A program made the translations under genes and the position numbers. This document shows, piece after piece, positions 5,792 to 12,470 of a DNA stretch of 12,555 bases. Source of the stretch: Helicobacteraceae bacterium (lineage in GTDB: Bacteria; Campylobacterota; Campylobacteria; Campylobacterales; Sulfurimonadaceae). Under the pieces are notes generated by a model, which was given only the letters and a program-made list of their open reading frames with translations, made no database searches and was not told the origin of the DNA. The stretch lies in assembly GCA_027081565.1 (NCBI GenBank), contig JALWKG010000280.1, positions 1 to 12,555 on the forward strand, written 5' to 3'. Numbering within the stretch: position 1 is the stretch's first letter; each line of letters starts with the position of its first letter.

Positions 5792-8170
5792 TTACTTCCA
5801 TCCCTTAGTAACGATCTTAGTAGAGTTCTTGTAAGGATATTTTTTAACAAGAGCCTTCACCGAAAGTTTCTGATCACCTGAACGCATGAAGTGAGCAAGT
5901 GTCACAGAAGCCCAGTAATCTTTTTCGTATTGAGTTCCGGCAAGTTGTACTGGAACACCTTTGTCATTGACCGTGTGACAAGCAGCACATGTTACAGGAC
6001 CTGCGTATTCACCATCTGGAGAGTACTGTAGGGCTTGTTCGTGTGTTGTCTGATCAACTGAACGCTCGCCATCGAAACGTGTACTGTAAAGGCCGTGAGA
6101 TGATTCGTGACATGTTTGACATGCCAGGTCTCCATGTGCTTTTGAGTAACGATACAGTGAAAGCTTGTTTGGCTGATCGATAGGGAAGTACTGTCCACCC
6201 TTACTCTCAACAAACGGTGCGATGTGACAGTCAGCACAGTGAGGCTCAGACGCACTCAACCACCAGTCATTACCACCAGATGCTGCACCGTATGGTACTT
6301 CGCCGCCAGTAGGATGGTTCCATGGTTTAAGGTCTAGACCTTTTTTGGCTACATTTTTAACCAGTACAGGTGACTTATGTTCTGTGTAGAATTTAAGTAC
6401 CTCGTTATTGCCATCTGTCTTAGGGTCAGCAATAGAGTTAAAGTGTTTTGCATCTCCATTAGAAACAGCTTTGATGATCTCTTTAAGTGTCTTACCACGA
6501 ACCGATTTACCCTCAAGTACATTTGGAGCAGTCAAGTCATCCAGCTCATACATCTTCTGCGCCACTTTAGTGTGACAGTTTGTACAGTAAAGACCACGCA
6601 TCTCTTTGACTTTTTTACCTTTTTCATCTTTCATAGAGACTTCGTTAAGTTGGTACTTACCGTAATCATTTAAGAAGAAAGGAGGCTTGGCATCTGGGTT
6701 GGAGTGTGCATCACGACGCACATAACAGCCACCACCACTTAAACGGATATCCCCTTTAGAGAAACGGCCTTCACCATAACGGTCAGTGACACGGAATGGG
6801 TTGGTGTCGTCATTCATCTTAGGATCTTGGAAGTGGGTAGGGTGACATGATTGACATGCCTGTGAACGTTTTCCGCCATCAGGCATAGGCACCATAGCTA
6901 AGTGAAAACCGTGGATCGCTTCTGAAAGAGGCATGGCTTTAACAGTTTTATACCCTGTTGCTCCCGGACGTGGCTCTTGTAAGTTACCAGAGACGTTGTC
7001 ACCATGACAGTCCGCACAGTTGATCTCACCAGTCTTACCTAAACGTGAAGATGACGCTTTGTCATTGTAGTTAGATAAAAAAGTGGTTCCGTGGTGTGCA
7101 TCATGAAGAGAAAGGATGTTTATAGAAGCTTCACTTAGACGTGCCATGTACTCTGACTCATCTGGGTAAGTTTTCCAGTATGCATACTCTTTATCACTCT
7201 GTTTAAGTCCCTCAGCACGTGCCATCTCTGCTGCTTTACCAGAACGAGAGTGACAAGCGTAACAGTTAGGGATGTCTACAGGGTTTGTACCGAAGTACTC
7301 AACGAGTTTACCTTCTTTGTCAACGATAGGTTTACCGTTGAGATCATGAAGCTGTACAGTTGATTTTTGGAAGGGTTGGAAGTCTCTTTCCGTCACAGAA
7401 CGAATACTACCACGACGGGTAGAGTCATTAAATGCAGTCAGTGGAAGGCCCAATGCATCCCATAAGTGTGAAGCGGTCAGTACCAGAGGGATGTCTGTTA
7501 CAGCAGGAACAAGGGTGTCAGTGAAGACAACATTACTACCATCTTTTCCTGAGTACTCTAAGTATCCGCCAGAGAGGTGTTTCCCTGTTGGACCGGAATC
7601 AATAGGCACTTTGATGTCTTTACCAACATAGATACGGTCTTTTTTAGTTGCACCTTCAGGTTTTGTACCTTCAAGGTCTTTATAGATGAAAAGGTGTTTC
7701 CATACGTAGTTGGCAACGTTGTCACCTGGATCGTCCATACGTCCGTTCCCATCAACATCTTTAAGAACACCCCAGTAACGCATCTTGTTACCTTCAGAGT
7801 ATGAGTTGTCTTTGGTGTAGTAATACATCTTGACATTGTCATTTGGTGTCAAAAGACTAGGAAGTGTACCACCCGTACCAGACTTGATTGCCTGAGACTG
7901 AATAGAGTTGTATGGAGGGATAACACAGCAGTAGCTCATCTCAAAGCCAACACAGTGCATACCAAGTTCGTAGTTAATAAAAAGATTCACATCGTTAACT
8001 GGACCATAGGCTTCCACCTTTTTTCCATTGACCTTAACGGTGTCACTCTTCAGATTAGTAAGTTTAAATGGCGGGTTCTTGTCGTATGACGAAGAGGCTG
8101 CCAAAGAGGTTGTAGTAAGGGCTAAAGCACCAGCTAGTAAAGCTGACTTTCCCCATGTAGTTTGTTTCAT
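5792..8170 (-). CDS. Periplasmic multiheme cytochrome c (seven CXXCH sites)
   Basis: This 792-residue exported electron-transfer protein has a Sec signal at residues 1 to about 25 (MKQTTWGKSALLAGALALTT, then TSLAAS). The mature protein carries haem c sites at residues 303-307 (CYACH), 385-389 (CADCH), 439-443 (CQSCH), 529-533 (CTNCH), 645-649 (CADCH), 684-688 (CQTCH) and 728-732 (CAACH). The first 300 residues have no haem motif but contain an unusual Cys cluster, MHCVGFEMSYCC (71-82). At 482-489, GCYVRRDAH sits where an eighth haem site would be expected. The start is firm: AAGGAG (8177-8182) lies 6 nt before the ATG, and an AT-rich TATATA lies near 8197-8202. No cytochrome maturation, quinone-oxidase or reductase partner lies adjacent, so the electron donor and acceptor cannot be named. 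It is not a recognisable NrfA or hydroxylamine oxidoreductase by motif order. The gene ends directly at a strong terminator and appears monocistronic. Confidence 0.9.
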   Translation of the reverse strand: MKQTTWGKSALLAGALALTTTSLAASSSYDKNPPFKLTNLKSDTVKVNGKKVEAYGPVNDVNLFINYELGMHCVGFEMSYCCVIPPYNSIQSQAIKSGTGGTLPSLLTPNDNVKMYYYTKDNSYSEGNKMRYWGVLKDVDGNGRMDDPGDNVANYVWKHLFIYKDLEGTKPEGATKKDRIYVGKDIKVPIDSGPTGKHLSGGYLEYSGKDGSNVVFTDTLVPAVTDIPLVLTASHLWDALGLPLTAFNDSTRRGSIRSVTERDFQPFQKSTVQLHDLNGKPIVDKEGKLVEYFGTNPVDIPNCYACHSRSGKAAEMARAEGLKQSDKEYAYWKTYPDESEYMARLSEASINILSLHDAHHGTTFLSNYNDKASSSRLGKTGEINCADCHGDNVSGNLQEPRPGATGYKTVKAMPLSEAIHGFHLAMVPMPDGGKRSQACQSCHPTHFQDPKMNDDTNPFRVTDRYGEGRFSKGDIRLSGGGCYVRRDAHSNPDAKPPFFLNDYGKYQLNEVSMKDEKGKKVKEMRGLYCTNCHTKVAQKMYELDDLTAPNVLEGKSVRGKTLKEIIKAVSNGDAKHFNSIADPKTDGNNEVLKFYTEHKSPVLVKNVAKKGLDLKPWNHPTGGEVPYGAASGGNDWWLSASEPHCADCHIAPFVESKGGQYFPIDQPNKLSLYRYSKAHGDLACQTCHESSHGLYSTRFDGERSVDQTTHEQALQYSPDGEYAGPVTCAACHTVNDKGVPVQLAGTQYEKDYWASVTLAHFMRSGDQKLSVKALVKKYPYKNSTKIVTKGWK

Positions 8171-8537
8171 CCTGCACTCCTTGCATTAAAAATCTTTATA
8201 TAATTGCATAATTATTTAGAATGTAACTTTAAATCAATTATGTTTTATGTTGTTGTGATATCTTTGTGACAAAAATAAGAAAAAATTATATTCTATTTTT
8301 TTATAGTATTAATATTATTGATGTTTCGTTGTGTTTTAGCAGGAACTTTATACTTATAATATACCGTTGTTGTCTCAGTTTTGAATCTATTTTTTCCAGT
8401 TATTGCTGTGAAGAGAGGAGCCCAAAGGAAATGCCCTCGGGTAAATCTAGGAGTTCATGAGTTCTAACAGTCTGTTCTATATAGGCTTAACCCTGTTTTT
8501 TAGCTTCTTTGAACATTAAAACTTCATCTTGCAACCC
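8171..8537. other. Gene-free upstream region of the cytochrome gene and left flank of the inverted element
   Basis: I see no credible gene here. Positions 8171 to about 8280 are AT-rich and should hold the cytochrome promoter on the minus strand. From about 8410 the base composition changes to a more G+C-rich block (GAGGAGCCCAAAGG onward). It resembles the element to its right in style but has no detected second copy in this window. A small hairpin, AACAG-T-CTGTT, lies at 8466-8476. Confidence 0.5.
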
Positions 8538-8780
8538 TTTCTCTTTTTGACTCGACAAAAAGAGAAACAGAAAAACCGCTCGCAACGGCTTCGAGCCCGA
8601 TGGCTATCGGGTTCCATCCTTCCGCACTATAAGCGGCTAAAAATGACTAACTCGACTACGTCTCAAACAGAGCCATTTCCTTAACGCTACTTATAGTGTT
8701 CCAGTCTGCTCTGCAGGGGTTGCGAAGGAAGAGCACAAGGTGACGCGTCTATTAAAGTTAAAACTTCGTTTTAATTCCTG
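8538..8780 (+). repeat. Structured repeat element, left copy
   Basis: This is one of two diverged copies of the same ~243-bp element; the other is at 8863-9104 on the opposite strand. In order it contains several structures. First is a 12-bp perfect stem TTTCTCTTTTTG / CAAAAAGAGAAA with loop ACTCGA (8538-8567). Second is CCCGAT-GGCT-ATCGGG (8596-8611). Third is a long-range arm CACTATAAG (8625-8633) pairing with CTTATAGTG (8690-8698), with AAATG/CATTT further in. Last is TTAAAAC-TTC-GTTTTAA (8758-8774). Segments kept in both copies include CGACAAAAA, AACGGCT, CTAAAAA, TAACTCG, CTCAAACAGA, GGTGACGC and a terminal CCTG. No convincing protein is encoded. It could be a nonautonomous mobile element, a REP/MITE-like repeat or a structured RNA. 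Confidence 0.75.
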
Positions 8781-8862
8781 CCTGGGCATTCATTAAGTTT
8801 AAATATCTAGAGTCGAAAAACTGCTACGCCAAAACTCAATAGCTATAATCAGTCAGTTCGAA

Positions 8863-9104
8863 CAGGGATAAAAGCGAAGAGCTTTTACTTCTAAAGAGTG
8901 CGTCACCGCTTGGCTCTTTTCGAAACCTCTACAGCGCAGAGCGAAAGGAACGGAGCTTCGTTAAAAAAACAGTTCTGTTTGAGCATCGCGAGTTAACTGT
9001 TTTTAGAAGCGGAGAGAGTGTAGCGAAGGCAGTCGGTAGCTACCGACCGCGCAGCCGTTTCGAGAGGTTTTTTGCTTACTTTTTTGTCGGTACAAAAAAG
9101 TGAG
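8863..9104 (-). repeat. Structured repeat element, right copy (inverted)
   Basis: Read on the minus strand, it aligns along its full length with the left copy. The outer stem is CTCACTTTTTTG / CAAAAAAGTAAG with loop TACCGA (9075-9104; 12 pairs, one G-T). Next is the perfect palindrome GTCGGTAGCTACCGAC (9032-9047). Then comes the 10-bp stem AAAAACAGTT / AACTGTTTTT (8965-8974 and 8995-9004) enclosing the conserved loop AACTCG...CTCAAACAG. Last is TAAAAGC / GCTTTTA (8869-8887). Stem sequences differ from the left copy while pairing is retained. The copies are separated by an 82-bp spacer (8781-8862) in which I see no gene. Confidence 0.75.
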
Positions 9105-9169
9105 GGTGAATGAGAGAAAGCTATGATCATCAAGAAAGTTTCAATAAAAAGAAGAGCAACAAGGAGTAG

Positions 9170-9194
9170 ACTCTGGATCAGGTCCGGAGTGACG
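9170..9194. repeat. Short REP-like palindrome
   Basis: ACTCTGGA pairs with TCCGGAGT around TCAGG (8 pairs, one G-T), followed by GACG. On the minus strand, CGTCACTCCGGACC... is the type of extragenic palindrome that yields spurious peptides reading VTPDLI in many genomes. It shares the GTCA-plus-stem layout with the palindromes at 9241-9265 and 11644-11673. Confidence 0.55.
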
Positions 9195-9240
9195 TATTTT
9201 AGTATCATAAAACATTAATTGTAAGAACTTATGAACTCGT

Positions 9241-9265
9241 AGATTCTGCCTTCGCAGGGATGACG
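9241..9265. repeat. Short REP-like palindrome downstream of yggS
   Basis: CTGC-CTTC-GCAG (9246-9257) is a small stem extended by T-G pairs and followed by GGATGACG. On the minus strand it reads CGTCATCCCTGCGAAGGCAG, the same layout as the palindrome 70 bp away. It lies 24 bp beyond the yggS stop codon and has no T-run, so termination is uncertain. Confidence 0.5.
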
Positions 9266-9288
9266 AAAATGGAAGTTTTAAGAGACGC

Positions 9289-9969
9289 TTATAATTCTTT
9301 AGGAAACATAACAGACCCAAGCCGTATCATATTCGATCCACACTCAATAGCCAACTCAAAATCCCCACTCATCCCCATAGAACAGATAGAAACATCATCA
9401 AGCTGCTCATAGATCTTAAAAGTAGTCTCAAAACTCTCTTTGACAACAGCCTGGTCATCAGTATGGGCACCAATACTCATAACACCCTTTAAGTTGATGT
9501 TTGGACAGTGCTTACGAATATAGCTGAAGAGTTCAATGGCATCTTCAGGGTATGCCCCAGACTTGGTCTCTTCTTTAGCTGAGTTGATCTGGAGCAGGCA
9601 GTCCATTGTAGTCTCTTTGTCATGTAAACGGCGCTGAAGGGCATTGGCAAGCTCTTTAGAGTCTAAAGACTGGAAAAGGAAAGGCTCAGCTTTGATGAGT
9701 GCATTGAGCTTGTTGCGCTGCAGGTTACCGATGTAGTGCCACTCTAAAGGAAGTTCTTCAAGTGTTGCTTGTTTGGCAACCAAGTCTTGAACACGGTTCT
9801 CACCAAAGGCACGCTGACCAATGTTGTAGAGTTTGGCAACATCTTCTGCCGTGTTATATTTACTCACTGCGACCACCTTGACTATATGGTGTTCACTGAC
9901 CTTGATACGCGCTTGTTCGATACGATCAATGATCTTATCGATATGGATCTTATATTCTAATTCGTTCAT
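9289..9969 (-). CDS. yggS: YggS/PLPBP-family pyridoxal-phosphate homeostasis protein
   Basis: This 226-residue cytosolic protein binds pyridoxal 5'-phosphate without known enzymatic activity and keeps free PLP balanced. The PLP lysine lies in VVAVSKYNTAEDV (Lys37). Other family signatures are FGENRVQDL (55-63), WHYIGNLQRNK (77-87) and the C-terminal SMGMSGDFELAIECGS...IRLG. Length is normal. Its ATG overlaps the rseP stop codon as ATGA, so it is translationally coupled to rseP and is the last gene of the cluster. No T-rich terminator follows, only a small palindrome. Confidence 0.95.
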   Translation of the reverse strand: MNELEYKIHIDKIIDRIEQARIKVSEHHIVKVVAVSKYNTAEDVAKLYNIGQRAFGENRVQDLVAKQATLEELPLEWHYIGNLQRNKLNALIKAEPFLFQSLDSKELANALQRRLHDKETTMDCLLQINSAKEETKSGAYPEDAIELFSYIRKHCPNINLKGVMSIGAHTDDQAVVKESFETTFKIYEQLDDVSICSMGMSGDFELAIECGSNMIRLGSVMFPKEL

Positions 9970-11018
9970 TGCATCAACCTGTTAATATCATTATAAAGTC
10001 CCAGAGACATCAGTCCCAACAAAAGTCCCCAACCTACAATGGTGAGTTTCATTAAAATAGCTTCACTTGGGGCACGTCTGGTGATCATCTCATAGAGGTT
10101 GAACATGATGTGTCCACCGTCTAGTGCGGGAATAGGCAGAAGATTTAAAACACCAAGGTTTACTGAGATAAGTGCAGCAAAGAAGAAAACAGCCATCCAG
10201 CCGCTTTCACTGGCATCTGCTGTGATCTTGACGATGGTAATGGCTCCGCCTAACTCTTTAGCAGGGACATCACCTGTCAGGAGCTTTTGGACACTTTTGA
10301 AGATAAGGGTCGAGGCTTTGTAAGTCTCGTCCCATGCGTAGACAAAGGTCTCTGTAAAGCTAAGGTCAAGGGACATTGGAACACCAGCTGAACCAATACC
10401 AACGATAGGACGTTGTACTTTCTCTTTAAAGATGTTTTCGACCTCTTTTAATTCAGGTGTCACAGAGAGATGTTGAAGATAATTACCACGTTCTATAGTG
10501 ATGTCAAGAGTCCCGTGAGAAGCTTTAATGGCATTTGACATCTGTTCCCAGGTTTTTACTTTAAGGCCGTTAATAGCACGAATAGTGTCATTGGTCTCTA
10601 TACCCGCAACAAAAGCAGGGGAGTCTTTTACTACATTACCAACAACGGGTGCAAGTACCTGTGGGTTACCAAAACCTATAGTTAAAAATAGGAAAAAAGC
10701 CAGTACAAAGTTGGCAGCGGGGCCTGCAAGTAAGATCACTATACGTTGCCAAGGTGCTTTGGAGTTGTAAGAGTCTGTGTCATTACTGATAGCTGTTGGG
10801 TCCAGGTCCTCTTGACCCTTCATCTTGACATAGCCACCAAGAGGGATGGCTGCGATACGCCACTCTGTGTTCCATAGGCGAAAAGAAGCCAAACGTTTAC
10901 CAAAACCGATACTAAAGACCTCTACATAGACACCAAAAAAACGTGCAGCAGAGTAGTGACCGAGTTCATGAAAAAAGATAAGTGCCGAAAGTACGGCTAA
11001 AGAGACTAACCAACCCAC
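9966..11018 (-). CDS. rseP: RseP-like site-2 intramembrane zinc metalloprotease (M50)
   Basis: This 350-residue inner-membrane protease cleaves transmembrane segments of substrates such as anti-sigma factors. HELGH (His17, Glu18, His21) in the first membrane helix provides the zinc site. The third ligand lies in NLLPIPALDGGH (Asp300). Other membrane helices fall near 93-114, 274-295 and 326-343. A single PDZ domain (about 120-190, with AGIETNDTIRAINGLKV) is present, where E. coli RseP has two. The start is GTG (11016-11018), preceded by AGAGGA (11028-11033) with 9 nt between; an ATG start is not available there. The GTG overlaps the pgsA stop (TAGTG). The substrate is unknown; no anti-sigma factor is in the window. 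Confidence 0.94.
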   Translation of the reverse strand: MGWLVSLAVLSALIFFHELGHYSAARFFGVYVEVFSIGFGKRLASFRLWNTEWRIAAIPLGGYVKMKGQEDLDPTAISNDTDSYNSKAPWQRIVILLAGPAANFVLAFFLFLTIGFGNPQVLAPVVGNVVKDSPAFVAGIETNDTIRAINGLKVKTWEQMSNAIKASHGTLDITIERGNYLQHLSVTPELKEVENIFKEKVQRPIVGIGSAGVPMSLDLSFTETFVYAWDETYKASTLIFKSVQKLLTGDVPAKELGGAITIVKITADASESGWMAVFFFAALISVNLGVLNLLPIPALDGGHIMFNLYEMITRRAPSEAILMKLTIVGWGLLLGLMSLGLYNDINRLMQ

Positions 11019-11572
11019 TACTTTGCATCCTCTGTACTGAAGAGTTTACTAAAGTGGAAGAGATACTCAACACCCGAATAGACCGTCAAAAAGGTCGCAA
11101 ACCAGAGAAGGGCGTTGGCAAATGGCCAGTGCATAATAAGAAAGCCTATGGCAAACATCTGTCCCACTGTTTTGACCTTACCTGACCATGAAGCGGCAAC
11201 ATCGATGCCTTCTTGTACTGCGATGGTACGAAGACCGGTAATAAAAAGCTCACGTACAATGATGATGTAGATAGCCCAGACCGAAGCTGAACCATCTACC
11301 ATAAGACCTAAAAAGGCAGCCATGACCAGCATCTTGTCTGCCAGTGGGTCGATAATAGCACCGAGTTTGGTCTTTTGGTCAAGTTCTCTTGCGATGAGAC
11401 CATCAAAGTAGTCTGTAAGACTTGCGATAGTAAAGAGTAGGGCAGCGAAGTAGTAACTCCATGTAATGTCGTAACCATTGTCTGTGAAGAGCTCTGGTGT
11501 CAGGATGATCCAGAACATCAGAGGTGCGACCATAAGGCGGATCATTGCAAGAATGTTAGGTAGGTTGAGCAT
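11018..11572 (-). CDS. pgsA: CDP-diacylglycerol-glycerol-3-phosphate 3-phosphatidyltransferase
   Basis: This 184-residue inner-membrane enzyme makes phosphatidylglycerol phosphate from CDP-diacylglycerol and glycerol 3-phosphate, the first committed step to phosphatidylglycerol and cardiolipin. The CDP-alcohol phosphotransferase motif is complete: Asp54, Asp57, Gly58, Ala61, Arg62, Gly71, Asp75 and Asp79 (DYFDGLIAR...GAIIDPLAD). Hydrophobic helices cover most of the rest. The N-terminus LPNILAMIRL is typical of PgsA and argues against the phosphatidylserine synthase branch. The ribosome site AAAGGA (11581-11586) lies 8 nt before the ATG. A 127-bp gap separates it from the SDR gene; a weak TATATT at 11600-11605 could provide a separate promoter. 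Confidence 0.93.
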   Translation of the reverse strand: MLNLPNILAMIRLMVAPLMFWIILTPELFTDNGYDITWSYYFAALLFTIASLTDYFDGLIARELDQKTKLGAIIDPLADKMLVMAAFLGLMVDGSASVWAIYIIIVRELFITGLRTIAVQEGIDVAASWSGKVKTVGQMFAIGFLIMHWPFANALLWFATFLTVYSGVEYLFHFSKLFSTEDAK

Positions 11573-11643
11573 AGGATGCTTCCTTTAATAATGGTTCAAA
11601 ATATACAGCAAAATAAATAGAATTTACTTAGATATATATTTTA

Positions 11644-11673
11644 TTGTCACTCCTAAGTATCTAGGAATGACAA
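11644..11673 (-). other. Long hairpin between the SDR gene and pgsA
   Basis: On the minus strand TTGTCATTCCTA pairs with TAGGAGTGACAA around GATACT, giving a 12-bp stem with one G-T pair. On the plus strand that pair becomes a C/A mismatch, so the fold is better in the transcript of the surrounding genes. No T-run follows, so it may be a partial terminator, a processing site or a REP-like palindrome. The same GTCAT-CC layout recurs at 9170-9194 and 9241-9265. Confidence 0.6.
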
Positions 11674-11699
11674 GTATATGACTTGCTTTGTGTGCCAGT

Positions 11700-12470
11700 T
11701 TACGATGTAAAGGTAGTCCCGCCATCAACAACAATAGTTTGACCTGTCAACCAGGAAGCTTCTTGTTGACATAGGAAAAGACAAGCACCGGTAAGGTCTG
11801 TGACTTCACCCATACGACTTAGTGGAGAACGTTTAGCAACCTCCTCTTTGACCTCTTCATAGTTAGGGAAGGCTTTGAGTGCATCTGTGTCGATCGGGCC
11901 GCCGCTTACTGCGTTGACACGAATGCCTTTCACACCAAGTTCTGCTGCAGCATACTTGACCATAGTCTCTACGGCTGCTTTGTTAGTACCATGACCAGCG
12001 TAGTTTGGTGTAAAGACCAAGTTACCTGTTGAACTCATGGAGATGATAGAACCACCACCTGTAAGTTCCATACGTTTTGCTGCCTCTTGAGCACCAACAA
12101 CAAAGGCATCTACTGTAGCAGTCCAGATGTTGTCAAGACCACGAGGCTTAAGACGCATAAAGGGACCAAAGCCACCAACAACAGCGCGACCAGAGATGAT
12201 AGCGTTAGAGATAAAGTAGTCAAGTCTGTCGAAGTCTGCATCGAACTCTTTGTAGACATCTTTATAGGTCAATGGCTCAAGAATATTAAGCTTATAGGCA
12301 CGACATTTTACACCAAACTTGGACTCGACATCAGTGATGATCTCGTTAGCAGTGTCTGCACTAGACGCATAAGTAAATGCTACATCAGCACCTTTTTCTG
12401 CGAAAGCATAAACGATCGCCTTGCCAATTCCACGTGTTCCACCGCTTACAAATAGAGTTTTTCCTTGCAT
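11700..12470 (-). CDS. Short-chain dehydrogenase, FabL-like enoyl-ACP reductase
   Basis: This 256-residue NAD(P)H-dependent oxidoreductase has a Rossmann glycine motif GGTRGIG (10-16). The catalytic serine lies in SMSST (about Ser147), and the pair Tyr157-Lys164 has six residues between. That Y-x6-K spacing marks enoyl-ACP reductases of the FabI/FabL type rather than the usual Y-x3-K of FabG. The C-terminal stretch VNAVSGGPIDTDALKAFPN followed by GQTIVVDGG closely recalls Bacillus FabL. It probably reduces enoyl-ACP in fatty-acid elongation, but a specialised dehydrogenase role is possible. The asparagine motif reads ISNA rather than NNAG. AAGGA (12479-12483) lies 8 nt before the ATG, which overlaps the dapA stop by one base (TAATG). 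Confidence 0.85.
   Translation of the reverse strand: MQGKTLFVSGGTRGIGKAIVYAFAEKGADVAFTYASSADTANEIITDVESKFGVKCRAYKLNILEPLTYKDVYKEFDADFDRLDYFISNAIISGRAVVGGFGPFMRLKPRGLDNIWTATVDAFVVGAQEAAKRMELTGGGSIISMSSTGNLVFTPNYAGHGTNKAAVETMVKYAAAELGVKGIRVNAVSGGPIDTDALKAFPNYEEVKEEVAKRSPLSRMGEVTDLTGACLFLCQQEASWLTGQTIVVDGGTTFTS

Noticed and set aside
6377..6673. 98-codon plus-strand reading frame inside the cytochrome gene
   Set aside because: It lies antisense to a gene with seven haem motifs in frame and has no independent evidence.
8250..8275. Possible CRP/FNR-type site near the cytochrome promoter
   Set aside because: The two TGTGA half-sites are in direct rather than inverted orientation, so they do not form a CRP/FNR palindrome.
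8266..8460. 64-codon plus-strand reading frame
   Set aside because: Its first half is AT-rich promoter DNA of the cytochrome gene and its second half is repeat-like. There is no ribosome site and no recognisable domain.
8538..9104. CRISPR array
   Set aside because: The repeats are two long inverted copies with internal palindromes, not short direct repeats with regular unique spacers, and no cas genes are present.
8538..9104. Ordinary insertion sequence with transposase
   Set aside because: No transposase-length frame exists between the inverted copies; the spacer is only 82 bp. A nonautonomous element remains possible and is reported as a finding.
8993..9208. 71-codon minus-strand reading frame (starts MILKYVTPDLIQS)
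   Set aside because: It spans the REP-like palindrome and the right copy of the structured element. The VTPDLI peptide is the usual artefact of translating such palindromes, and no ribosome site or protein-like composition is present.
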